A DNA stretch of 64,000 nucleotides from Aradus depressus (GCA_963662175.1 OY759227.1:9394501-9458500), one strand, 5' to 3'; counted from the first letter of the stretch, positions 9,681-21,313 are shown. The notes: generated by a model not told the origin, from the letters alone. A program made the numbers and translations.

Positions 9681-11035
9681 GTTTACATATTTATTATAAA
9701 ATAAAATTACATTTTTTTAAAAATTAAAGAAAACCAATAAACTTTAACTTTTATTAATAATGTTGTACACAATACGTCATATAAGAACATTTTTCAAAGT
9801 ATTTTTGTAAATAATAGATATTTAAATAGAAAATCAATTTTTCTCAGTAAATCATATATTCTGTATAAAAAAATATATTAGACAGGCAAATCACTTGCAA
9901 AAATTATTGAAGAGAATAATTAAATAACAATTTTAAATATTAAAGATTCTGATGAACACAGTTGAAATTTTTAAGTTTTGTTGTTGTTTAACAAATCCAT
10001 ATTGAAAATTTGTCCCTGGCTGACCTGAAAAAAAAAAAAATAAAATAAATAAAATGACAAACATTAAAAAAACTCATATACATAAAATTTCATGTAACTT
10101 AAAGGCAAACAGATCACCACCTGAACATAGGTTATGTGAAGTCTCAATAACCTTGAATGAGGGGGGGGGGGGGGGGGGGGGGATACTACTGCAAGCACAC
10201 TAACAGCTATTTGGATTGTATAAAATTTTACATATGAAAAATGGGTTATGTGACGTCTAAAAATTCTGAATGAAAGGCGCGTCATTAGTTCTAACACATT
10301 GACAGATGTTTGGATTGTCACGGAATTTTACATGTAGTGGGGGAAGCCAGAAAATGTGTGATGCTATTTCAATTGTAACATTCCTAAAAATCACACTGAT
10401 TCATTGGTTATGTGACTCCCTAAATTTTAAAATGAAGGGGTTTCCATAGCTAGGGTTAATACTAGCTTTGGTCACCAGCTGCTGGAGTATATACAGGCTG
10501 TCCCAGCATGGAGGTAAAAAACTTTGAGGTCTTAAAGGAAATTTAATTTTGAACAAAAAATTTCCTATAAACATAGGTCCCATTCGGAACCGTTTCAGAA
10601 ATATTCAACATCTTCCAATTTTTGTACTCAAAATTTGCACTATTTTCCTCCTTAAGTATAAGAGCTACCACAAAGGTAATTATACCATCATAAAGAGCAG
10701 TAAAAATAAGTTTAAAATAACATTTAAAATAAGTTTATTTTATTATTACAATTACAAGAATTTGACAGTTTATAGACAGCATAAACCGAAGGACTGTGTA
10801 ATTCGGAAATTCTTTGGCAAACTGTAGCTCACGTTTTTCCAAAAAAATGTCCTTTTTGTATATCTTAATTTTTATTTAGAAAACTTGTGCATTTAATAAG
10901 CTTTCAAACGATAAAACATTATATTACATGACCCTTATACTCGTGTAGCAATATTATGGTTTTAGTGAAAAAAGAAGGTAAAAGTAAATATGTCTCATAA
11001 TCCATACAGTGTTTACAATGAATTGGGGATTACTA
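9681..11035. repeat. AT-rich DNA with ~110 bp degenerate tandem repeats
   Basis: Between 10125 and 10440 the words GGTTATGTGA and GGATTGT-A-(A/G)AATTTTACAT recur with a spacing of roughly 100-160 bp. A 22-base G run sits at 10161-10182. The remainder is AT-rich; short ORFs at 10064-10321 and 10549-10827 have no recognisable content. Similar repeats occur at 30280-30600. Confidence 0.5.
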
Positions 11036-11241
11036 TGTAGCGTTCGTATTCGGATCAACGGCGACTTTGCAGAAGCGGACAGGAACACACCCTCGTAGTT
11101 CGATAAAAACAGATGATATTTTTATTATTATTATACAGATGAAATTATTAATTTACAAAAAAAAAATACTGAATAAATGTTCACGTTATATATATTTTTC
11201 TTATCCTGCATTTTCGAAGGAAAAGAGTGACTAGGGTAAAG
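11036..11241 (+). repeat. Presumed 5' LTR of the CsRn1-like element
   Basis: Inferred as the ~206 bp between TGTAGCG and the PBS. No second LTR is available to confirm it, so the left edge is provisional. Confidence 0.5.
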
Positions 11242-11258
11242 TGGTGACCCCGACGTGA
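11242..11258 (+). promoter_or_regulatory. Primer-binding site, tRNA-Trp type
   Basis: TGGTGACCCCGACGTGA, complementary to the 3' end expected for tRNA-Trp. This primer type is known from CsRn1, Kabuki and relatives. Confidence 0.8.
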
Positions 11259-11318
11259 TAACGGTGAGAATTTTAAATATTTGTTTAGTTATTTTTTGTC
11301 TCCGCTCTGATTCCCACG

Positions 11319-12118
11319 ATGACGGAAGAGGAAAATAAAGGAGACAAGAAATCAGTGGCGGCCTTTGCACCAGCAGCTAACAAAGTCCCACCATACTGGA
11401 AGCCTGACCCTGAACTTTGGTTCTGTCAGGTTGAGGCCGTTTTTTCCCGCTCTCAAATTACCAACTCACTGACAAAATTTAACACAATTGTTGGTTCTTT
11501 GGAGTTTGAGATCCTTCAACATGCGGCAGACATTGTAAAAAACTTGGCAGTACCCCCTATGAAGATTTAAAAAAGAGATTGGTTGGTGCGTTTACAGAAT
11601 CAGAAAATATGCGCATCCAACAGCTCCTTGAAGGGGAACAACTGGGGGATGAGAAACCCTCCCGATTACTGCAGGAAACGCATCATTTGGCTGGCGATGC
11701 GGTAGCATCTGAAGTCATGAGGACCCTTTGGTTGCGCGCACTTCCACCCAATACACAAGCAATATTGCTCTCAACGGGACATCAGAACCTCAACAAGTTG
11801 GCTGAGGTAGCAGACAGGATCCACGAAGTACAACGGCCCCATGAAGTTCACGCTATGGCACATACAAGTGAATCATCCCAATTGTTGGAAGAAATAAGGC
11901 AGCTTTCATGGGAGGTAGCCGAGCTCAAATTGTCCCATCGACGCAACGAACCGCCAAAACAGGGACCTAAAGGCAGAAGCGGCTCTTGCGGCAGGAGGAA
12001 GCCATCCACCGACCCAAATTGGCTCTGTTTTTATCATTATAAATTCCGGGAGAGGGCCAAGAAGTGTGAGTTACCCTGCGCATGGGAACACACACAAGCC
12101 GGAAAACTGAAGAATTAG
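11319..12118 (+). pseudogene. Gag of the CsRn1-like element, frameshifted
   Basis: ATG at 11319 opens MTEEENKGD. A capsid-like segment typical of the clade follows (VPPYWKPDPELWF, then LTKFNTIVGSL). A slip at the CCCCC run near 11553 ends the frame at 11568; the correct frame continues through YEDLKKRLVGAF and LEGEQLGDEKPS to the Cys/His box LCFYHYKFRERAKKCELPC. It stops at 12116-12118 after about 260 residues in total, a plausible Gag length. The zinc box has C-H-C-C spacing, as in the CsRn1 clade. Confidence 0.85.
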
Positions 12119-12280
12119 GTGCCCCTGACCCCCTGAGGGGGGGGGGGGGGGGGGTCGGTCACATCACCCTATCTTCCTATGTTTATATACAATATTTACA
12201 TGTATCAATATTTATATATACCAATTTTTACGGACGGGCGTGGACCGGCTCGATGGCTATGGTCCATGGTCGTCCTTGGT
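12119..12280. other. Junction between Gag and the LINE 3' end
   Basis: Contains a G run of about 19-20 bases after CCCTGA (12136-12155) and an AT-rich stretch of TATA/TACA words. It does not match the protease domain expected here. Confidence 0.5.
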
Positions 12281-15200
12281 TTTTTTTTTTTTTTTTTCGG
12301 CGCTTCACACCGAGTGAGCTCGGGATTTTGTCAAGGGTTCTTTTCTGCCTGCTTCCCTAAGCCGGGGGCTGCCGCCGCAGTTAGAAGGCTTTCTTGATTC
12401 TCCGCCAGGAGGAGACGAACCGGCCTAAAGCCAGGTAACCAGCCTCCGTCATAAGTCCCGGCAGGTCCAGACCCAGATACGAACCTGTCCGGCGGATCAG
12501 CGCCGCCCTGGGCCCGTCGTATAGCGGGCATTCGAGGACCACGTGTTCCGCAGTCTCGACGCCGCCACACGAGCAGGCAGGGCTGTTCTTCCTCTTAAAG
12601 AAGAAGAGCTTGGCGTTGAAGTCGCCGTGACCTGTTAGCACCTGTGACATCCAATGGTCTGGTTGTATCCATGGAGAGTCAAGTCGCGTCTGGACGTTCG
12701 GGAAATAGGCGAAGGTTGTTCGGCCATCTGTCGATCGCGCCCAACGCTGTTGCCGTCTTTCCACGATCCATTCCTGGACAATGCCCTTCAGGCGCTCTGG
12801 TCTCGCCTGTCCTTGCATCTCCTCCTCCAGAGCTTGACGCAAGGCCACGTCCGTGTCTGCTTCCAGTGGTAAGCCGCGTCTGCAGAAGTACGAGGCGACG
12901 GCACCGTCCAAGACTAGGTCTATGGGTGGAGCCCCCGAAACTGTACGGTAAGCCTTGGTCACCCTGAGGAGGGCTGCTCTTTGAGCTTGTAGTAGCAACG
13001 TACGCTACCGTTTGGTGGGGCGATTCCACCATCCGGCAGCGGCGTACCTTGCCACAGCCTCGAAAACTCCGGTGTAAATAGTTTTACACGCAGAGTAGCC
13101 GAGGCCCCATGTCGCTCGTGCTAGGGAGCTCAGAGCGCTAAAGATGGCTGTTGTCCTAACCTTGATGGCAACAGTGTGGGGAGTGACGTTGAATCCCGGC
13201 CCGATCCCCACACCTAGGTACGTGATCACTGCCGGAAATTCAACGCGTCGGCCGTGTACTGAAAGAACCAGGGGGTGGCGGGCGTCAGTTTTTCCTCTCA
13301 TCAGCATGGCTGCTGTCTTGCTGGAAGAGAGGGTCAACTTGTTCAGTCGGCACCAAGTATCCGTAGAGTCGATCGCGGATTGGGCTCGGGCAGTTAGAGT
13401 GGCGCGACTGTCAGCGTGCACCGTGACCACTAGGTCGTCAACATAGGCTATCGCCCTGTGTCCACGAGTCTCGAGGTCACGAAGCAGTCCATCAAAGAGT
13501 ATGTTCCAGAGCGTTGGTCCGAGGACCGAGCCCTGGGGACACCCTCTAGTGATGTTCACTGTAGTGCTGGTGAATTGCTGCCTCACCGTCGCAGAGCGCT
13601 CGCTGAGGAAGCTGGAGATGAGCCCGAATAGGTTCCTAGGTATTCCCACAGACCGTAGTCGCAAGAGAACAGCAGGCCACCAGGCGCAGTCGAAGGCCGC
13701 GGCTATGTCGAAGAATATGCAAAGAGAGTATTTCCCTCTGCCCTCTCTGACATCCGCCCTCAGCATTCTCAACGCATCCTCAGTGGATCTGTCTCTCATG
13801 CATCCGAACTGTCTGTGCCCGGGCCCGAATTCCGGAGAAGATCAGAGTCTCCAGCACCTTGCCAGAGACTGGGAGTAGGCTGATCGGTCTGTAGCTACCC
13901 GCCAAGGAGAGGTCCCTGTCCCCAGGCTTGACAAACGTGCACACAAGTGCCCGTTTCCAAGCACTCGGGAAGTGACCGGTCCTTAGGCAGGAATTTACCA
14001 GATGAAGAAGATCCGCCTTTATGGCCGGGAATGCCTTCTTGATCATGGCGGCGTCTATGAGATCCATCCCAGGGGCGCCGCCATTCCTCTGCTTCCCGAC
14101 CGCCAGGCTTAGATCTAATTCATCCCAGTCCGGAGCGTCCTCCGTATCCGGCAGGGCCCGAGCAGTCTCTCTTATAATTACCTGGGTGGGGGAATCCTCC
14201 GTCGGGTCATCCGCCGGAAAGGCCCCAGGTACATCCTTCCGGCCTCCTAGAGGGACAAGGCGTAAACGTCTCCGTCCCTGATGGAGGCCACCGGGGCGAC
14301 CGACCTGAGCTTCCCGGTGACGACCCGGTAAGGGATCCCCCACGGGTTTCTAACACTTTCCTCCTCTATAAAATTCCTCCAGCTTACCTTCTTCGCAGTG
14401 GCTTCGGCTGTAGGCATTATTCAGTTGTCGGTACTCTTCCCGCCTTATCACCTTTAGAAGTGGGTTCCCGCACCGTTGGTACCTACGCCTGGCGCGGTAT
14501 ACAACCCTCTTAGCGAGGGTAAGCTCCCCGCTCCACCAGGGAACCTCTTTGATCCTGTTCACCTTCCTGGGAATGGTTTCGTCGGTAGCTCGGAGTAATA
14601 TACTACCGAGCCGCTCAACTCCCTCCTCAATCTGGTCGACAGGGTCAAAGCTCCCGAGGCCTTCCAAATCCTCGTCACAGGAGTAGGTAGCAACGGCGGT
14701 CACAAAGGCGTCTGAAATGGCCTTGCGTGTAGCGAAGCGCGGATCTCTAGGCCTGATCGCTGGAAGATCGCGGTCAAAGAGCCGCACATCTATGATGCAG
14801 TGGTCGCTAGATGTGACTTCTCTGACGCGCCATCCTCCCACGGCCCGGCCCAGTCCGCCAAACACCAGTGTGACATCTATGTGGGATTCTCCCATTGCGC
14901 CACGAAATGTGGGCGGGGAGTCCGGGTCGTTGACAATGCGAAGATAATGGCGAGCTATCACATCCAGTAGCCTGTCACCCCGGCGATCGGTGCGAACTGA
15001 TCCCCAGGCGACTGACCACGAGTTAACATCCGCCAAGATGATCACGTTGCCTCCCTCGAGTTCATCCAGTATATGATCCAGGTGGCCTAACTGTCGTTCT
15101 ATGTCCTCAGAAGGGGGGAAGTACCCACTGATGACATAGCAGCTCACGTGTGCATGCCTGACACAGGCCACTACTATATGGCTGGTGGACAGATGGTGGA

Positions 15201-15480
15201 GTGCCATCACGTCCACCTGGGGGTCAGTCACAACCAGTGCGGCCATAGGCCGCTGGTTGTCCCTCGCCCCCACCATAATCCTGTGGCCAGTGCCTAGGCC
15301 TGCCACGGCGCCTCTAACGCAATATGGCTCCTGGAGAGCAAGTACCTGGATGTTCTCCTGGGACACCAGGTGCCGTACTTGTTCGGCCACGATTCTGCGC
15401 CTATTCATGTTGTGTTGCCACACATGAAGACCGTCCCGCTTCCTACCGGCCTTAGTCCGTGCGAGCGGCCAGGGCCTCTT
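12281..15480 (-). mobile_element. R1/I-group non-LTR retrotransposon (LINE), 5'-truncated
   Basis: Runs on the minus strand from ~15480 down to a poly(A) tail seen as an 18-base T run at about 12280-12297. ORF2 encodes an exonuclease-endonuclease-phosphatase-type endonuclease, RT and a C-terminal zinc knuckle. It is much richer in GC than the surrounding DNA. It sits inside the CsRn1-like element: Gag lies on one side, and the protease tail and RT on the other. No clear target duplication was found. Confidence 0.9.
12381..15423 (-). pseudogene. LINE ORF2: endonuclease, reverse transcriptase, zinc knuckle (broken)
   Basis: The endonuclease occupies ~15420-14560, with NMNRRR near the start, LQEPY, ILADVNSWSVAWGS, SHIDVTLV and SSDHCIID, matching the catalytic blocks of APE-like nucleases. 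RT covers ~14100-13010 with GAPGMD, SYRPISLLP, RGCPQGSVLGP and AYVDDL. The C-terminal part ends in a C-x-C-x8-H-x4-C type motif (CSCGGVETAEHVVLEC, ~12540-12590). Lesions: a frameshift near 14352, a TAG in the endonuclease-RT linker (~14247), frameshifts near 14240 and 13800, and an in-frame TAG at ~13006. The first codon used is GTG; the frame is open upstream, so the true start is not fixed. Confidence 0.88.
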
Positions 15481-15489
15481 TGATTTTAG

Positions 15490-17410
15490 AATTTTTGTAC
15501 AATTTCCACCTTGTGGCTGATCTTAATGTACGCAGGCTTCTTGATCAGCTTACTGGTCTGGCTACACCCGGGAAGGTCTCAGTCAATGCGCAGAGTACTA
15601 TTTCCCCTATTGGGGCTCGCAACCTTTCGAAGAAATATTAAAGGAATTCCCAAGGATCACCAGGCCTTCACCAATCCAGAGCCCTACGAAGCATAAGGTT
15701 TTTCAACATATCGAGACGACTGGAAGACCCGTGTATGCCAAGGCCAGAAGACTCCCGCCAGAAAAATATCAGGCTGTAAAGGAAGAGTTCCGTCAGATGG
15801 TAGCGAAAGGGATATGTAGACCTTCAAAGAGTCAGTGGTCCAATCCTCTTCACTTGGTCATCAAGAAGGACGGCCAGCCTCGACCTTGCGGGGACTACCG
15901 CATGTTGAATGCCCAAACAACACCTGACCGATATGGAGTTCCCAATTTGAATGATTTTAATCTAGGTTTACGTGGGAAAAATATCTTTACTAAATTGGAC
16001 TTGGTCAGGGCATACTTTCAGATACCTGTTGCAGAAGAAGATATTTCCAAAACCGCTATCATCACACCATTCGGTCTCTATGAGTTTGTCAGGATGTGTT
16101 TCGGTCTCAGGAATGCAGCCCAAACTTTCCAACGGTTCATGGATCCATCTTTAGGGACTTGCCGCACTGTTTTGTTTATTTAGACGACATCTTAGTGGCA
16201 TCCTCGAAGGACGAAAATGGCATTGTCATAAACCCTAGCAAATGTAAGTTTGGACAAGCCGAAATGGAATTCCTGGGATATAGAGTAACGCAAGACGTAG
16301 TTACTCCCTTAGCAGACAAGGTAATGGCGATTTCTAATTATCCGAAACCCGCGACCATCAGAGAACTGCGTAGTTTCCTCGGAATGCTGAACTTTTATAG
16401 ACGATGCATTCCTAAGGCGGCTGATCTCCAAAAGCCGTTGAACCAGTTCTTACACCTGGCCAAGAAGAACGATAGAACCCCCGTCTCATGGACATCGGAG
16501 GCCGACGAAGCCTTTTTGAGATGTAAGGAAGGAATACAGAAGGCCACACTTCTCGGACATCCCCAGGTAAATGCAAAGATTTCCTTAGCTTGCGATGCCT
16601 CCGGAACGTGCATGGGAGCTGTTTTGCAACAATGGGAAGAGGACCACTGGATTCCCCTAGGGTTCTTTTCCAAGGCCCTATCGAACGCACAGTAGAGCTA
16701 CTCTACTTACGATCGAGAACTGCTCGCTATCTACTCTGCTGTACGTCACTTTAGACAGTTGCTGGAAGGACGGGAATTCATCATTTTGACGGACCATAAA
16801 CCCCTTATTTATGCCTTCAGGCAGAAACCGGATTCAGCTTCCCCGACGAGGATCCGGCATATAAATTTTATTGGACAGTTCTGTTCGACCATCCAGCATG
16901 TGGATGGGGACAATAACATAGTCGCAGACGCATTGTCACGGGTCGAAGAGTTGATGCTTCCCAATGACTTAGGTCGCCAGGCCCAAGGACAAGAGGAAGA
17001 CCCAAACCTGTCTTCCTTAATGCAACAGGGGAATCTCCAGTTGAGATATTTTCATCTTCCCGGCAGTGAACGTCCTGTGTTGTGCGAAACGTCAACTAAG
17101 AAGGCACGTCCTTATCTACCAGAAAAATTTCGCCAGCAAGCTTTCCGCAGCGTCCACAACTTAAGCCATCCAGGAGTCCGCGCGACCAGGAAGTTAGTTT
17201 GTGGTAAATATTTTTGACCTAACATGATGAAGGAAGTTACACTTTGGACCCGAGCGTGCGTGGCTTGTCAGAAGGCCAAAATCGGTAGGCATACCGTCAC
17301 ACCTCCCGGTAGCTTTCCGGCGGTTGGACCGTTTGAACATGTGCACGTCGACATATTGGGATCATTGCCGCCTTCGAACAGTAAGCGGTATTGCATAACC
17401 CTGATAGATC
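15490..17410 (+). pseudogene. Pol of the CsRn1-like element (protease tail to integrase start)
   Basis: Begins in the end of the protease (VADLNVRRLLDQLTGLAT). The catalytic Asp part is absent, apparently lost at the LINE insertion. RT: ARRLPPEKY, TKLDLVRAYFQIPV, FGLYEFVRMCFGLRNAAQTF, then after a frameshift near 16150 the active site YLDD (~16178). A deletion removes part of the thumb. RNase H: CDASGTCMGAVL and LTDHKPLIYAF, with a TAG stop at 16693. Integrase: H-x3-H (HNLSHPGVR), W changed to TGA at ~17215, C-x2-C (CVAC), then HVDILGSLPP with the first catalytic Asp. It is cut soon after. Confidence 0.88.
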
Positions 17411-17924
17411 CCCTGGATGTTTACCTACTTCAAAAAAATATACTCACACAAATTCTCTTACACTGTCGGCTATGCCACTAAATTTTTAATATTCATACAT
17501 TATTCCTTCATTTTAATTAAAATTACACCACACTCCATCCTTCCACTTAACTTTCCTCTTTTTCTTATTAACTTCCTTCATTAATAATATTTTTTCTTTA
17601 ATATTCCGTTTATTTTTAACATCACTATCACAATTAGACATAACTCAGATAATTATTTATATTTTCAATTCCTTTTATTATGGTTATTTTATTCCTTTAT
17701 TTTTTACTACTATTATTTACGCTATCTCGACTTTCTTTCCCTATTGATTTACTGTACTAATTTTGCTATGATGTTTTTTACAAGACCATATTTTTCATAA
17801 AAATATTCCTGTTACATCTCTACCTATTATGCTCATATTTTTATTATTTATTTTTTTTTTATTCATTTACACAGAATTATTTACAAGGTTATGATTGAAA
17901 TTTTATGACGTTTGTAATTTATTC

Positions 17925-18045
17925 ATCCATGTGGATGTTCTAATTTCATCACTTATTATTCTGAGACTACTAGCGATTATCGCTCTCAAAAACCATTTAT
18001 GGGTGAATTTTACTCGCCTATGTAAGGTCGCAATTTTCCTTAGAT
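17925..18045 (-). ncRNA. Conserved three-hairpin segment, A1 copy
   Basis: On the minus strand: TAAGG-x10-CCTTA, AGCGATAATCGCT and CATCC-ACAT-GGATG in the same order and spacing as in the array units and A2, although flanking sequence differs. Probably an RNA structure or cis-acting signal of the element rather than a gene of its own. Confidence 0.5.
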
Positions 18046-19070
18046 CAACATTTCCCAAATTGCTGATGGCTACGTTTTTAAAAAAACCACATCAACAAAC
18101 CCTTTAAACTATTTTTTTTTTTTTATTATTTATATTTTTATTTTTATCACCAATACCCTTAGAAAAAAAACGCATGCATAAATATCAATAAATAGCTTAT
18201 CTCATAGCACTACTAACCCTTACATAAAATCTCCCATAACATAACAACCTCCACCATTTATAAATCTAATACATCAATAAATAAATATGTTTTTATTTAA
18301 AAACATTTAAAAATAATAAATTTTCTGTTCAGAATTCAGAGTACACTAAACATTATTTACACATAATTTTATTTAATTATCCCCTTATAATGATTTATTT
18401 TTTTATTCTTTGACAGAACACCACCAACTATAATATTCTTAATCAGTCTCAGACCCAAAATTGGTCATTATTACCTATTTTATAATACAACCACTCTAAT
18501 ACAACAAAATAGCATACATCATATTCAAAAAAAATAACAAGACATACCATAAAATAAAATACACACACCCAATATTGACATTTGTTGGACTGTTTACAAA
18601 TATTAGTTGTTTATCATAACAGACTCTAAATAGCTGTCTTATCCTTTATCTATTCATCAGTTCGTCTCCTCAACCTAGACTTGGTTGACATATCATGTTA
18701 ATTACGCTCCATATTTTTATTTCTAACTTTAGTTTAATTTATTCTTTACTTTCAATCATTTATTAATTAGACACTATTTACATCTCGAGTGACAACTTCT
18801 TTGTTTACATTAATTTTTTATTGATTTTTATTAACTCAAATTTTACACGCAAACAATTCTTGACAGACCCAAAATTGTGATATCACATCTCAGGTACATT
18901 TTTCCATCACTTAATTATATCATTTTATTTTGCAATAATTCATTTCGACAAAATTCAACATATTGAATGATACTTTCTATGTTTATTTTTTTATTAATTT
19001 TAATGTTATATTTTATAGTTCCAGATCATAATCCTAGACAAGCAATTTTCAATATCCAAAATTCCATCGG

Positions 19071-20294
19071 TTAAACACTTATTATTTTCTTTCTTTTATA
19101 TTTATAGTTTAGTTTTCGATTATCTTTTCTTCGATATTTGTGACTATTGTTTAACATTGTTATCTTGCTATATTTTTGTTCCTGTCTTTGACTAAGATAC
19201 CATATTTTCGAATTCTTAAAGTTATTTTTATTATTATTCTTTCTAAAATTATGTTTGAGATTTAGTTTCTGACGATTATTATTATTTTTATAATTGTTAC
19301 TTTTGTTACGTTCATTTACATACTTATTTAAATTTATTTCTTGATATCCAAATTTTTTAGGACTCTTACTTTTATTTATTTTATGTTTTCTTACGTTTGG
19401 GATCTTTTTATGATATAATATTTTTATTTTTCTACAATAACCATACTTATGTTTTTTTATCACAATACCATTTATTCTGATTATGTTTTTAATAAATTTA
19501 AATTTGTCTAGTTTCTTATTTGTTCTTAATTTCTTTTTTATTTCATTTTCCTTCCTACACTCTCTCCTATTTGTCTTTAATTTCTTTTTAGTTAACTTTA
19601 ACTTATTTTTCTGAGTATCATCTACTATTAATGTATTTTCAGAATTATTCTGACTATCTTCAAAGTTCGTTTTACTCTCCACTATAATCTCGTCCGTGTT
19701 ATTATTTTGTTTGTCAGTTTGTTCATTTGTTTGTTTGTTATCGTTCGTACTACTTTTTATCATTTGGTTTACTCTATTAGTTACCTTTTTTAATTCTACT
19801 ATCCGTTTATCACCAAATTCCACGATATTTTTATTCATTTTGTCAATTACTTTTTTTAATTCGGAAGTATTTTTTTTATTTTGTTGTTTTATTTCAGACA
19901 AATTATTTTCATTTTGTTGTTTTAGTTCTGAAATATTGTTATTAGTTATTTTATTTTCAGCCATTAATTTTTGGAACATGATTAATATTTGACTATTATT
20001 ATTATCTTCGATCATTTGGTCAACTACATCATTTACTTTTTTTATAGCTGCTAATTTTTTATGATAATATTCTTGCATCTGATTATTTATCTGGGCGCTT
20101 TCACTATTCATTTTTATTTTATTTTCGAATTCATTTTTCCTTGACTCTACATAATTTTTTACTTCCACAATACTCATTCCATTTTTTTTCATTAGTTGCT
20201 GTACCGAATTACTTATTTCATTATTACTTAAACAATTTGTGCCACCATCTTGCCTTTCGTCACCGCGTTCTGAACCAATATCTGAGTCGGCCAT
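19071..20294 (-). CDS. 407-aa coiled-coil, Lys/Asn-rich protein of element A1
   Basis: The ATG at 20294 sits in the context GCGTCCAAAATGGCCGA, which is also used by the array elements. Residues ~25-200 are rich in heptad-like Leu/Ile/Asn/Lys and predicted coiled coil (ELKQQNENNLSEIKQQNKKN). Residues ~240-407 are strongly basic and Asn-rich. They end in KYRRKDNRKLNYKYKRKK, identical to the C-terminus of the array protein. There is no zinc knuckle, protease or RT motif. The shape resembles a Gag-like RNA-binding structural protein (oligomerisation region plus basic tail), but this is inference. The reading frame is intact. Confidence 0.7.
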   Translation of the reverse strand: MADSDIGSERGDERQDGGTNCLSNNEISNSVQQLMKKNGMSIVEVKNYVESRKNEFENKIKMNSESAQINNQMQEYYHKKLAAIKKVNDVVDQMIEDNNNSQILIMFQKLMAENKITNNNISELKQQNENNLSEIKQQNKKNTSELKKVIDKMNKNIVEFGDKRIVELKKVTNRVNQMIKSSTNDNKQTNEQTDKQNNNTDEIIVESKTNFEDSQNNSENTLIVDDTQKNKLKLTKKKLKTNRRECRKENEIKKKLRTNKKLDKFKFIKNIIRINGIVIKKHKYGYCRKIKILYHKKIPNVRKHKINKSKSPKKFGYQEINLNKYVNERNKSNNYKNNNNRQKLNLKHNFRKNNNKNNFKNSKIWYLSQRQEQKYSKITMLNNSHKYRRKDNRKLNYKYKRKKIISV

Positions 20295-20381
20295 TTTGGA
20301 CGCTAACTTTTACACACAATTAAAATTAATTTTTACAAATATTTTTACAAAATTACAAATAAGGTCTTTTTATTATTTCTT

Positions 20382-20432
20382 TTCGGGCGCCATATAAAAA
20401 TTTAATGTTTCAAATCCCTGTTCGAAGCGACA
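20382..20432 (-). promoter_or_regulatory. Split PBS-like region of element A1
   Basis: On the minus strand, TGTCGCTTCGAACAGGGATTTGAA lies 4 nt after the LTR (offset TTAA) and TGGCGCCCGAA follows further in. Both pieces resemble parts of a tRNA-Lys(UUU) primer-binding site; see the array entry. Confidence 0.45.
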
Positions 20433-20436
20433 TTAA

Positions 20437-21313
20437 TGTAACGGTATTTATACTCGCTTACATTTTACTTTAATATAATACTATACTATAATTAAAGAAT
20501 GGTACTACATGACTATAAAAGATAAGACGGACATTATAATTTGTTTTTAGATTTATTTATTTTTTTTTAAAAGGGTTAGTCACATTTTTTTACAAACATA
20601 AATTACCCCAATATAACCGGTCTTGATGATTGAGATTTGATGAGGGTGGTGTCTTCATATTTTTTTGTGGTGATGTGATGGAATGACTCTTCTTAAATAC
20701 TGACTCGTGCTCCTCTCATATTTTTCTCTTAGTTGGTGGTTGCACAATTATGATCTCTGGATATTCTACTCCTGTATGCCTCTATTTCTTGATCCTCATG
20801 GTGGTACGTAACACCAGTGGGCTCCGGCTAAGTGTTTATCACACAACAGTACTCACTGCACTACACATATTTCTTAAGATTTTATTCTAGATCTCTACGC
20901 ACTCACCACTCTGAACCACGATCTCCTGAAAAAGACTCATAAAAAACGACTCCCTCACGAGGGGACAGACCACTTCTCCATCGTTTTGGATACCGCTCTC
21001 TCATTGGCCACACTTTTTACAGCCTTTAAACTACTAAACATCTGTTTTTTTTAAATATTCATAACAATTACATATTTCCGTATACAATGCTAGTTGCTTA
21101 CATTTATTGTTAATACATTATTACCTTATCATTTAATTTTATTACATTATTGAAATAAATGAATTGATATATTTTTATACTGTATCGACCCTGGTACATT
21201 ATCGATTCGATAACCTCCAGTAACCTTCCTTAGGTCTCATACAATAATTGCAACTAAGTACATTATTTTTCATTTATTAAATATTCATGTAATGAACAAT
21301 ATGGGTCATTACA
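20437..21313 (-). repeat. 5' LTR of element A1
   Basis: 877 bp. Read on the minus strand it starts TGTAATGACCCATATTG and ends CCGTTACA. The upstream half (TTTAAAGGCTGTAAAAA, GGCCAATGAGAGAGCGG, TCTGTCCCCTCGTG) matches the array LTRs; the middle block differs. Confidence 0.82.

Larger units (their letters stand above)
11036..17412 (+). mobile_element. CsRn1-like Ty3/Gypsy element, interrupted and 3'-truncated
   Basis: Starts with a presumed LTR (TGTAGCG...) and the PBS TGGTGACCCCGACGTGA, the tRNA-Trp type of the CsRn1 clade. The Gag ends in a C-x2-H-x8-C-x3-C motif, in line with the CHCC Gag box of that clade. Pol resumes after a LINE insertion with the protease tail, RT (YLDD), RNase H and start of integrase (HHCC finger, HVDILG). 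It is cut at ~17412 by the 3' remnant of minus-strand element A1. No 3' LTR remains in this window. Confidence 0.85.
17412..21313 (-). mobile_element. Single-ORF LTR element A1, 3'-truncated
   Basis: Minus-strand relative of the tandem-array element. It reads LTR (21313 to 20437), leader, ORF (20294 to 19071), then a long non-coding region to 17412. There it joins the Gypsy integrase frame; by comparison with the array unit, ~600 bp of the 3' internal region and the 3' LTR are missing. No RT or integrase is encoded. It can be called LARD-like: a large LTR derivative depending on another element. Confidence 0.8.

Noticed and set aside
12331..14281. Several plus-strand ORFs opposite the LINE
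   Set aside because: Antisense shadows of a GC-rich coding region with few stop codons.
16395..16690. Minus-strand ORFs opposite the Gypsy RNase H
   Set aside because: Shadows of the plus-strand pol frame.
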